Source: Punica granatum (lineage: Eukaryota; Streptophyta; Magnoliopsida; Myrtales; Lythraceae). Taken from it: a DNA stretch of 64,000 bases. The notes beneath the pieces were generated by a model that searched no databases, was not told where the DNA came from, and saw only the letters and a program-made list of their open reading frames with translations. Shown here in pieces: positions 44,276-55,336 of this stretch (position 1 is the first letter of the stretch; every line of letters begins with the position of its first letter). The stretch spans positions 11,532,001-11,596,000 of the forward strand of contig NC_045132.1 of assembly GCF_007655135.1 (NCBI RefSeq). The letters are read 5' to 3'. A program made the translations under genes and the position numbers.

Positions 44276-47200
44276 TGTCAGCACCCCATTTTGGCCCACC
44301 GGCTTCCCACACGAGGATTTCCGACCGAGGCCCGGGACACTATTCATCACCCGGCAATCAGAGGCAAATAGGCGGGCACGGGGTCATGACCAATAGGTGA
44401 AGAGCACGGTTCACAGAGAAAAGTCAAAGAGAGCAGTCGGAGGAACTTACAGGCGCCCAGGGACCACCAGGGCCGGGGAATAAGCTTCAGACAACCTTCT
44501 GGAACTCGGCTCGGTCTCCCGCAGTACGTTTCAGTGGTCACGAACGCCTCCCGGTGAACCTTCGGGTATTTCCACGGAAAAGCAGAGACCACAACAATCT
44601 CTGAGTGCCTCACGATAATCTCCAAGCACCTCAAGGCATTCAAGGCACACTGAGAAAATCCCGGTCAAAGTCCCTAGGTCCTCCCGGGCCAACGGCCCCC
44701 GACTGAGGACGACGGGCCAACGATCCCCCACGGGGCAAAAGGATCGCCAAAACGAATGCAGGGATGCACAAAGAACAATCGGGGATCGAGGGATGCTAAA
44801 CTCCACTCCGAACGTCCGAACAGGGCAAAACCGACTCCCGAGGCGCCGAGTCGCCCGAACGTTCGTCCACGCGACGCATGGCGATATTAGGCTCATTCAA
44901 ATCCTCGTCATTCAAGCATTCCAAATCCATAAATTAATTGGACATCGGAGATCGGACGCGCGCTCAATCGAGTCTCAAGCATTTTCCTGCTTTTCTCTCA
45001 ATCAAATGGGACCCACAGCTCAGCCAAGCCAAGCCGCCAAGCCACGGCTCAACCCCAAGCCACGGTTCAACCCTTCAAGGTTGGCTCAGCCGCAATTAGC
45101 CGCGGCTCAACCCCATGGCCAGCGGCTCAAAGCTCTCCCATCCACAAGTTTGAATTTTCCCCCCACATCTTTCACTTCCTATCACTTCCTATCACATCCT
45201 ATCACACCCATCACTCTTTCCTTTCCTTTCCCCACACTCTACAAGACATCTACCCCACCCTAATCCACTTCCAAAATTTCGGCAGCCCCCTAAGCATGCC
45301 CTAACCCCACTTAACTTTGTTCAATTGCATCATTAAGCTTCCCTTTATAAGTCCTTTCACCATTAAGCTTAATCACTTCTCCATTCTTACTCTCTCACAA
45401 GCCAACTTCTCTCTAGAATCCTCTCAACCTCCAGCCCTCTCCCTCACTTTCGTTCAGCCCGTGCCAAGGCCGAAACAGGCTAAAATCGCCGGAAAACCAC
45501 CCGGTATTCCGGTAACCACCCGACCCGACTTAAGCCAAAAATCATCAAACTTCCTAGCCTACATATTTCCCACCCCCTAAGTCCATTTCCGGGCTTAGAT
45601 TTTCGATTTGAGGCCTCCAACACCCCGTTCCAGCCGTGAGAACTTTCGGGTCCCGAGACTTCCCTAGCCGCTCACACCGAGCAAGCCACGTGCCATTTCT
45701 TCCCACGACTTCGACGAGTCGTGCCATCACGTTCAAAGGGTTCCTCACAACCCTCACTCTCCCCCGTGAATAGGTGGTCACGGTCCGAGGGCCGATCAAC
45801 CGTGCACAACCGCCATTCACCCCTTTCTCTCTAACCGGGTTTTCCTCATTTTTACCGAGTTTTCTCTCACATTTTCAGGTTTGTTCAGGCCTTGGCACGC
45901 TCGGGTCTGCCCATGGTCGTGTAGATCCGCCTCTTAGGAGTCCAACGAACCCGACCTCGCACCGTGCCGACCCGTTTTTCCACGGACTACCGCGGCTGCC
46001 AACTTACGGGTCCCTCACCCGTAGCCGCCCATCCGAGTCTCGCGACTCCCACTGCCACTTCCCCGACTCTTTTCCTCTTGCAACGAGGCTAGGTAACATC
46101 CCTTTTAACTTAGGAGAGTTAGGATCTTCGATATTTATTTACATGAGGTGTTAAACGTGCTTCAAAGGTCCGAGTCATATGAAAGTTGACGTTTTTTTTC
46201 TTTCGGATCCGACGCCCCATGCATGCCATACAACGTCCCATGCTTATTTCTTTTTATTTATCATGTCCATAAGTTGATGAACGTGCATCTCATGAGGGGA
46301 GACGACGTGGGTCGGGGCGGAAGAGGACCCGGGTCACGGCCGAACCATGGAACCCACGGTCAAGCCTTGAGCGGGCAACCCGTGAGCCTCCATGATTCCT
46401 CCGAGGCTAGGGCGCCTCTTCTTTCTCGAAACTAGCCGGTCCCCGTTTCCTTTTGTCGTTATTTTGTCATGTACCACGTATAATATATTAACATGACGGG
46501 AAAAAGTTCGATTCGGGGTTGGAGAACCTTCCATTGGACTCGTGTGAGCCATGAGGGCTCACGGCCACTCTTGAAGAGATGTGGCCGAGAGCCCCCCCTT
46601 GACTACACGGGTCCATGGAGGCTTCTCTTTTTCCGAGGGGGTTGGTTCCCGTGTTCCTCCGTTTCATTATCGCATGGGTTAACGTTATTCTTGGTTATTT
46701 CTATAAATGCCTCGTTTGTGCATGTTGACGTGTTCGTTTGCGCATTTATGATTGTGGCTATCTTGATTTGGTTGAAATTTGTAATATTACCGTATTCGAT
46801 GTATTATGCATGTAAGAAATAATTAGAATCGGTGTGGGAGACCGCCCATGACTCGAGTCGGGTTGGGGAGGCCACTCGGTTTATCCCCTTCGGGATTGGC
46901 CGAATGCTCCCGAACCCTTCCCGAGTCTAGGGTGACCTCCTTAGCCGTTTCGGGGTCGTTTCTTGGAATTGAGTGTATTGATATTTTTATCGTTGGCTAT
47001 GTGGGGATCACATGATGGACATGACGATTTTGGATCATTATCCATTAAATCTATAATACCCACGATATAAGGTCGCCCACATCGAATAATTTCACAAACG
47101 AGAAAACGGAGCGCCTTATTCGGTTAATTGAATCATTCGGAATAAATAATTGGGTAAATTGGTCATTAACTTGTAAACGCATCGATGATTTACGGAACGG

Positions 47201-49041
47201 CGTAAATGCCCCTTTTCCACTAAAAAATATTCACAATTTCAAAATATCGAGACACGTAACACGAGGAGAATTGACGTCTAGCGAGTACTCACGTGCCTTG
47301 ACTCGAGTCCGGGCCCAATTTGAGGCGGCCCGAGTCGGGGAACGAGAGTCCTTCTTAGACTCCTTTGTGCAACGCGGACCTCAAATTTATACCTGAACAT
47401 CGCAATTTTATCCAAGGGCATAATCATCATTCCGTGACTCACCGATACCCTAGGCTCTAGGGAGTCGGAAACACCTCTATCTATGGACGGAAAAGGGCTA
47501 CCCGTTCGGGTACGAGTCTCATTCGCACGGCCCATTCCGTTCACTTTCGGTGTTTCTATCTTCCTATTGTAGATTCAGTGGGGAATATTTTATTTCAGTT
47601 ACAAGACACTAACAACCGGATTAATCGTACATTTGGCCTAATCAAACACTAGATAATGGATAGGCGGAATGATAGACTCCATCCTAGAGTCAAAACACGA
47701 GTTTGGATAAATCGGTGAAACCGCAGTGACACTCAACAGAATAAGAGTCTTAAAACAAACACACGTATGTAATTAGCTTAGAACCCCATTCTAATCCACC
47801 ATCTATGTTTGTCTAGGCTAGATACATTGTTTGCTAATCAACCCCGGCTAATAACTGATTAAATCACGTACACTTGACTTAATACACCACTTGTCTGTAT
47901 TCACTGATAGTTGTCAGTTATTGTCTGTATCATGTCAGTTTTATCTGTTTTCTTCTGTTTTATCCTTGCCTATGATGATTTATTGCGGTTCGGGCCCGAA
48001 CCCATAGGTTACGTGTTGCACGGGGTCCAACACCCCAAATCACCGAACACGAGGCCCAACGCCTCTCAATTCACCGAGCGCGTGCAACCCGAGTGCGGAA
48101 TGGGATCTAGCCTCGAGTCACCATCACATTCCAAATATGGCCTATGTGGAAGGCAAGTTGGATTGGATGTGTGAAACGTGTTTAGATATCACCCGGGAGA
48201 TCGATCGGTCCAGCGGTTACAGTGGGAACTAATCGGTTCTCCTGCAAACCATTGGTTCAATCGGACCCGACCCCTGGCTCCTTGAAGCCCGCGTTGCCTT
48301 AATTTGTTTATCGGTTATTCAAAACATACGGTGAGCCGGAGGGGAATATTGGCCCAATGCAAACCGATCGGGATCCATTTATTTCATTCAGTTGTATTCT
48401 GTAATTATTCGAGTGCACATTGTGAGGATCTTATTTGTGTATTTATTCATATACTTGTAAGGATCCCGATCGGTGAGCAAGAGGTCCGAGTGTTGAGTTG
48501 GTTAAGTCGGTCTATCGTCACCAAGGGACGAGTAAGCTCGAATAATCATGGTCTCGGTTCGCGCAGGGAATCGACCATTACGGTCCGAAGAACTGTAACG
48601 CTAAGATAGCGAACCAATTCCTTGACTCTCAAGCCTACTCATCCTTCGTATCCTCGGCCCAACTCAATCGATTCATCAATTTTACAGTGTCAAAACGAGC
48701 GAGTCAAGCGCAACTCTAAATCACACGGTAAATAAACAAAATGGCAAGCCTAGCAAGCTAGAGTACCGAAAGGGTGTGCGGGATATAAGCCCGCACGTAA
48801 TAGAACCCCCGAATTCGGAATTTCCGGATCCGTACGACCATTGCCTTAGAATTTAGGTGTACCCCGTACCCCTAAACCCGGGTAACTTGCCGGCCCTCGA
48901 CCTTCGGGTCGTAAAATGGCAGGTGGCGACTCCTTCTCACGTGCGTCCGTCGCGCGTCCCCGGGAAGGTCGACACTCCCAAGCCGCGTTTGCTTAGGCGC
49001 GCGCATGCGTGCCCCGACGAGATGAAATTCGGGTGCGCACA
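44276..49041 (+). repeat. 5' LTR (4766 bp) of the Ogre-like element
   Basis: TGTCAGCACCCC...GGGTGCGCACA with imperfect inverted termini. The U3 part has clustered 'gccacggctcaacccc' repeats (about 45045-45130) and 'tatcacttcc' repeats (45175-45205) just upstream of the TATA box. Everything downstream of 45.38 kb would be R-U5. Confidence 0.92.
45344..45351 (+). promoter_or_regulatory. TATA box of the Ogre-like 5' LTR
   Basis: tttataag, at the same LTR position and with similar context in the other copies (61992, 43373, inverted near 22565). It predicts a start of transcription about 30 bp downstream and a U3 of about 1.1 kb. Confidence 0.55.
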
Positions 49042-49044
49042 GCT

Positions 49045-49063
49045 TGGCGACTCCACTGGGGAC
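49045..49063 (+). promoter_or_regulatory. Primer binding site of the Ogre-like element
   Basis: TGGCGACTCCACTGGGGAC, three bases after the LTR end. Ogre/Tat elements are known to use a tRNA-Arg primer with a site of this TGGCGACTC form; I did not check it against a tRNA sequence. Confidence 0.75.
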
Positions 49064-49682
49064 AGTAGAGGGTTCGGGCTCGTTCCCGCTTGTTTTGTTT
49101 GCTTGTCTATTTACCGCTTTCCGCATTTCCCGCTTATCTATTTTACGCACTTTTATTTTCCGCACATGCATTGCACATCATACTAGCTTCTTAGGTACCT
49201 TGTCCGACATCCCACGGGCACCAATATAGGAAGCTAGGTTAGTCAGAGGTTTCGAGTAAGGGAACGGATCGAGTCGGCTATGCCACCGAACCGGCCCCCA
49301 AAGATCCTCGCTCGATTTCAAGGAATTGACACCCTTGAGTCGGGAGCCCCCATCCCTAGTTAGCGGTTCTCCCAGTAGCACCGAAAGCCATGCATACACA
49401 GAGACCGTCATGCTGGACCAATTTTTACCTCCATGCCGTCAACCGACCCAAAGTCGAGTCCTTGAGTCGGCCCGTAGTTTTTTTTTGGACGGGCATTTTT
49501 GTTGTTTTTGTAAGAAAGAGAGATGTATACTGTAAAGAACACAACTATAGTTTATCTTTCCGCACTGCATACATTCTTTCGAAAAACCTAGGACATTACA
49601 TTGATTTGATCCTAAAAATGTTAAGCCGACATCTCCCCCATCTAGGTAAGGATGGATCGCTCGCATCCCTGTCTCAGGCTCG

Positions 49683-51110
49683 ATGACATCATCATGCCGT
49701 CCGCGGACATTACTCTCCTCTGGAACACATTCCGCCCAGTCGACCGTGCATTCCTTCGGCTCATCATAGGAGACTTGCCATTACTCGCTGATGCCCCCAT
49801 TGACTGAACCCTACTTGAAGCTGCTATTAGTTATTGGGACATTCAGCGGGCTGTATTCAGTTTTCAGGGGTCAGAGCTGGCTCCTACAGTAGAGGAGTAC
49901 GCGGTACTCATTCAGCGACCCACGCCGACCCTCGACATCGTGGTGACCAACCAGTTCGCCACGATACAGAGTAGACTCGCCATCCTCTTAGATCTCCGCG
50001 ACGAAGAAATTCGTCTTGAACTTCAACATGGGTGGGAGCATAGCGTTAGGACCGCATGGCTCATAGACTTCATACATGTTCGTTCTCTCAATGCCAGGGA
50101 GGAATCATACCAGCATGACGCCTGTCACGGGTTCCTCTTGCTCATCTTTGGGACCATCCTGTTTCCCCACTCGTCGAACCTCATAGACGGGGGCACTTGC
50201 CCAAGTCGTCCTCCAAGTGGTAGGGGGCCATAGTTATGTAGAAGCCGTCTTGGCTGAGACCATTCGGTCTCTTGACTATGTACGAGAGGTTCGACGTGGT
50301 AAAATGAGAGGAGCTCCGCATCTTCTTCAGATTTGGCTCCTCGGACACATCAGGCCATTCTGTTCATCACATCCCTTTTCCTGCATCACTGACAAGCGTT
50401 CGCTCATCGCTCGCCTACTTCAAGTGTTTCGGCCCTCCGATCGCGACTACACTGACTGGATCCAGTTCTTCAAGAGACTCACCCCGGCACAGTTTTCGTG
50501 GGCTGCTCGCTGGAATCCCGGTGGTCATGACCGTCGGATGTCCCACAATCATAGGACTCCCTCTGATCAGTCACTTAGGGAGCACACTTGTTTTCCCAGC
50601 CCGAGTCATCAGACAACTTGGCGGCTTACAGGATATTCCTAGGGAGGCAGATCGCACTCCCACCGCTTCACGTGGACGGATATTATAACTTTACTTCCAG
50701 ATAGAGTTCTGCGGATTAGAGAAGTTCAACATCTATGGAACACGCGCACCGTTCAAGAGCTCTATTTCCCGGGGCACCTTACCGACGACGAACGAGCTTT
50801 CTCAGCTACCGTAGCATATGTGGCGCAATTCCATCCGCAGGGACTCACACCCGTTCGTCGACGACATTTGCCGCGGATTCCCCGCACACTGCATGCAGAC
50901 GTTCCAGACGCGGAGAGCTCAGTCCAAGGAGTCATGCACACAGAGTTGCAGTCCATCAAAGAAGAGAGATCGATTCCGTTGTGAGCTTGCGGATATTCGC
51001 GCAGAACTCACTGACCACAGAGAGCTTTAGAGCGAGTGGGCTCAGATTCACGTACGCATAGCAAACCAAGATAGGGAGATAGCACGTTTGAGCGCTATGC
51101 TGGACCAGGC
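49683..51110 (+). pseudogene. Ogre ORF1 (DUF7745-like), broken
   Basis: Recognisable segments: LWNTFRPVDRAFLRLIIGDL, ISYWDIQRAVFSFQGSELAP, DEEIRLELQHGWEHSVRTAW, then FLLLIFGTILFPHSSNLIDG, SLDYVREVRRGKMRG, and a C-terminal charged coiled coil (KEERDRFRCELADIRAEL). This matches the plant protein family found upstream of gag in Ogre elements, whose function is unknown. Breaks: an in-frame TGA at 49805-49807 where a Trp is expected, frameshifts near 50190 and 50515, and further disruption toward 51030. About 550 bp of leader separate it from the primer site. Confidence 0.7.
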
Positions 51111-51399
51111 GCGGGCAAAAGGTCGCAAGGTTTTTACCCTTAGGATTAGTTTGTTAACGTTTTTGCCCTCGCTCGGACCCACGCCACTTTCGAGAGGCCA
51201 CCGAGCGCAAAGGGATATCGGCTTTACATTTATGTTCCTTTCTTTTCTTCCGAATGTTCTACTTTGTAAAATCATGGAACTTGGAGCTAATCGATGTAAT
51301 GACATTACTGTTTGAAAACTCATGCATCCCATACATTTCCTCATCCTACTTAATTCCACACTTATCATTTGAGATATTGGTGTCTGTCCTTACACATTC
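51111..51399 (+). other. Spacer between ORF1 and gag
   Basis: No supported gene; pyrimidine-rich toward its 3' end. In Ogre elements gag-pol is expressed separately from ORF1; nothing seen here proves the mechanism. Confidence 0.35.
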
Positions 51400-53157
51400 T
51401 TGGAATCTAGGTTATCACAACTGGCGTCACACCGCTACCCGACTCGTCAACGTCTCAGGATGGCGGAAGGAGATCACGTCGATATTTCCGAAGAAGTCAA
51501 CCCTTCGGTCCCGATCCTTTCTCAACCACCGCAGACACACGCCCTGCCACCTCTTACTCCTGCAGGCGTACTCCCGGCATACTCCGGCGCCCTTCCGACT
51601 CATCTCCCACCCCCGGCACCTTCAGGGGCGCCTCTCCCACCAGCCTCACCAACATCCGCCGCCACCAATGACCAAGCCCGCATTGCGGCCCTCGAGGGCA
51701 CGGTCAACCAAATGGCCACTAATATGGCGGAGCTACTCGCCTTGCTCAGAGGACCTAACCGGGCCTCCTCGAGTTCTACTCCTCCCCCGGGACCGGGACC
51801 AACAGCTGATCCAACCCCGTGGGCTCCACCGATCCAAGCCCCGGAGAACGTTGAAGCTCCCGCACCACCAACGCTGTATGCGTCCACGGTCCACCCCTTC
51901 ACAAGTCAATTTCCGCCACCGCCGGCCCCTTCGGTAGTCCCTCTTCCACCGGCTGCCTTCCTATCCGCGGAGCACATCCTGTCTGCACCTCCACCTGCTC
52001 CCATATCGGCTCCGGCTATGATCTACACGGCGCCTCCGCCGACGGTTTTCCCGGCAACCACCGCACCTGCTCCAACTCATCCTCAAGCCACGGAGCTTCC
52101 TCCCTATCCGACTCTACAGTCTCACGCCGGCCTCTCCTACCAGGCACCGCCCCCCATAAACACCACCTTCCACGAACCGGGCACGCCGACTCACGCGGCC
52201 CAGTTCGCCTCCCCAACGCATTTCTTCCCCGAGGCTGACACCGAATAGGAATGAAGGCTCAAGAGGATGGAAGAGACAATACGGGCCCTACAAGCGGGTG
52301 ATGCTTGTCCCGACGCATGCTACGGCGACTGCAGCCTATTCCCGACTATGCGACTGCCCCCAAAGTTCAAGATCCCAGAGTTCAAGACTTATGAGGGCAC
52401 GACGGATCCGCGCCACCATCTCCGCCACTACCGGGGAAAGATACTGCAATACTGGGAGTACGAGGAGTTTGTCATTCACTCCTTCCAAGATAGCCTGTCG
52501 AGATCGGCCCTCGATTGGTTGATGTCACTGACGGCCGAAGACATTCCGACGTGGGAAGACCTATCTCGGAAGTTCACCGATCAATATCGATACTGCGCGG
52601 AAGCACCTCCCACCCTCCTGGAGTTAAGCACCAAAGAGATGGCGAGAGGCCAGAGGTTCGAGGAATACGCCACCAAATGGCGCAGCCAAGCGGCGAAGCA
52701 CATCCCCCCGATTAGCGAAGCACAACAGATTCAGCTGTTCCACTCTACGCTGAGAGGGGTATATTACTCGCATTTGTTGGCGCACACCTCCTCATTCTCC
52801 GATCTCATCGAGGCCTGGAAAAAGCTTGATTTGGGCATCAAGCTCGGAAGGATGGAGGACCCCACCAACAAAGGGGAAGAGTCATCAAAGAAGGTCTCCA
52901 TGGCACCGTCGTTTTCCGGCGGGAGGAGGGCGAAGGAAGTCTCGGTAAACGCCGTCCATACGGCACATCAGGCGCCCCAGCAATACTCAGTGAATTTCAC
53001 GGCCGCACCTCTCGTAGCTTCCTCCTTCGCCCCACACGCGCCTCAATATCGGCCTCAACCCCCTACCCAACCGATCTACTATTCCACGCCGCCGCCTCCA
53101 CCCCTATCTACGGCGCCGTCACCAGTCGTCCACCATTATGCTCCTACTCTGTCCTAA
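51400..53157 (+). pseudogene. Ogre gag with in-frame stops
   Basis: The first ATG of the frame is at 51460 (MAEGDHVDISEEVNP). The N-terminal 260 residues are Pro/Ala-rich with a short coiled coil (ARIAALEGTVNQMATNMAEL). Two stops, TAG at 52246-52248 and TGA at 52252-52254, interrupt the frame. The capsid core follows: LPPKFKIPEFKTYEGTTDPR, HLRHYRGKILQYW, FQDSLSRSALDWLMSL, TWEDLSRKFTDQYRYC, HSTLRGVYYSHLLAH, typical of Tat/Ogre Gag. A third stop (TAA, 53155-53157) precedes the zinc-knuckle part, which stays in the same frame. Gag would form the cytoplasmic particle. Confidence 0.85.
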
Positions 53158-55121
53158 GCCCCTCAATACCAACCCCCAGCTCCTAAAGCCTCTCAGCCGA
53201 CGCAACGAGTCCTGCCCCCGCAAAGTCAACAGGGCGGTGCAGCACCATCGCGACCCCGCCGACAATACCCGACCCTACCGGTTCCGCCTTCCCACATCTA
53301 CCGGCAAATTCGCGAGAAGGTCGGAACAATAGCGCCCGACCCGAGCTTCGATCCAACCATTCAAGATCAAAGCAAGCAGTGCGAATATCATCGGGGGGCA
53401 CCGGGGCATACCCTGGACACTTGTTGGAGATTGAGGGAGAGGATCCAAGAGATGATCGATGCGAAAGAGCTCGTATTCAATGCTGTAAAGCCTCCGAACG
53501 TACAGGCTAATCCTCTCCCCGACCATGGACCGGCTCCGGGGCCCTCTATCAATATGATCACCATATGTGCATCGGGAGAGGGCAAAGGCGAGCCAAGTTG
53601 TTCCTCCCCCTTCGTGATCGAATACGTACCCGCGGAAGCTGCAGTCGGGTTCACCGGGATGGACGTACCTCATGCCCCGCTTGTTATAGACGTCCCCGCC
53701 CCGGAGCCATACTCGAGCGATAGGGTCCCCTGGATCTATGACGGAGCTGTCGGAAACCTGGAGCAACAATTTGGTGTCATGGGCATAACTCGCTTAGGGC
53801 GACTATATGAGGACCCGGCAACCATCGACAAAGGGAAGGCGCTTGCCACCGGGGAGGAGACGAGGCCTAGCACCCTGCCTACTTCGTCCAAGAAAGTGAC
53901 AGAGGAGGAGGCCGAAGCCTTCATGAAAGTCATCAAAGCAAGCATGTATAAGGTGGTGGAGCAGATGGCCAAATCTCCGGCCCATATCTCATTGCTCGCC
54001 CTCCTACTCAACTCGGAACCTCACAGGGAGGCCCTCATGCGGGTCCTGACGGCCGCACAAGTCCCCAAAGGGACGCCCCCAGACCGGATAGAGGAAACCA
54101 TCAGCACCATTTTCTCCAATACCATCTCGTTTTCGGACGATGAGCTCCCCTCTGAAGGATGCGCGCATTTCCGGGCACTGCACATCATTTGCAAGTGCAA
54201 CAACCATATCGTGGGCCGGGTCATGATCGACAACGGTTCCGCGCTCAATGTATGCCCGGTGACCACTTTGAAGCAGATGAATGTGGATCTCAACCGCATC
54301 CGCCCTAGCAAAACAGCGGTCCGAGCCTTTGACGGTTCGAGGAGAGAGGTGAACGGGGAGATCGACCTCCTCATAGATATCGGCCCATGCTCCTTCAGCG
54401 TCACATTCCAAGTGTTGGATATCCCGAACGCTTTCAGTCTACTCCTTGGAAGGCCTTGGATTCACTCGGCCGGCGCCATTCCGTCCTCGCTACATCAGAA
54501 GGTGAAATTCATCGTCGAGGAGAAGATCATCACGGTTAAGGGTGAGGAGGATTACGCCATCTATAAGGAGACGGCGGTTCCCTACATCAGTGTCGGGGAC
54601 AACGAAAACCTGTCTTTCCACTCCTTCGAGACCGTCTCCGTTATTCGGGATTACGGAAAGGTCGGGCCGTCCCGCGCCGACCGCATGATAGGGAAGGTCC
54701 TTTTACGCCACCATTACATTCCCGGCACTGGACTTGGGGCGCGCGGGCAAGGAATCAACCGCCCCATTGAAGTTGAAGCGTACAAGCATAGGAGGGGACT
54801 TGGCTTTCGCCCCTCCTGCCATGAAATTATTGAGGCCCGCCGGGGCAATCACCTCCACCGCCTCGCCACGCACTATGGTAGGCTCTACAGGGGCATTCTA
54901 GTCCCCCCGCTATCACATTTCTTCCCCGGGCCTCCACTCATCATCGGGAGCACCTTTGACGGCCCTTCCTCGGACTTCGGCGACGCGACTGACACCTTGC
55001 CAACCGTGTATGCCGTCACCGAGGAGATTCCTTCAGGGGTTCACATCCGCCCGGCGCAGGAAGACGAGGAGCTTAGCAATTGGACCTCAGTCCTGCGCTA
55101 CTCGGCTGTGATCGCCGATGT
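53158..55121 (+). CDS. Ogre zinc knuckle, aspartic protease and G-patch (exon 1 end)
   Basis: Same frame as gag. An Ogre-type knuckle CEYHRGAPGHTLDTC (C-x2-H-x5-H-x4-C) occurs near 53375-53420. The protease has catalytic MIDNGSALNVCP (Asp codon 54229-54231) and the flap/C-terminal motif LLLGRPWIHSAGAIPSSLHQ. A G-patch follows (YIPGTGLGARGQGINRP, then RRGLGFRPSC), a glycine-rich RNA-binding module seen after the protease in several Tat-lineage and betaretroviral proteases. No stop occurs until the TAA at 55123-55125, which lies in the predicted intron. The methionine-initiated frame starts at 53431, but the coding sequence clearly extends upstream into gag. Confidence 0.88.
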
Positions 55122-55336
55122 GTAAGATTTATCTATGTATGAGATGTTTCCCGTGTGTCGGCGTAGCCATAGGCCACACGACGGAAGAGGGAACTCTGTT
55201 ATGGCTTCGTGATCCTCACTATCAATGAATTCCCTATATGCATTTTTTTGAATCCTTGTCTATTCCACTCTCTCTTCCTTACTCTTTTGTTCATATCATT
55301 CTAAATTTCTCTAAGACAATTCTTTCAATTCTCCAG
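55122..55336 (+). other. Predicted intron between protease and reverse transcriptase
   Basis: Donor gt|GTAAGA at 55122, a T-rich run and acceptor ttctccAG at 55335-55336. Removing these 215 bp joins the protease frame (split Val codon GT+G) to the RT frame with no stop between 55337 and 55446. Ogre elements are known to carry a spliced intron at this place. The interval has several stops in all forward frames. Confidence 0.75.

Noticed and set aside
46493..46822. 109-codon frame duplicated at 63162-63491
   Set aside because: Conserved only because both are LTR copies of the same element; lies in R-U5, with no known domain.
51600..51902. Glycine-rich minus-strand frame
   Set aside because: Antisense of the proline-rich gag N-terminus.
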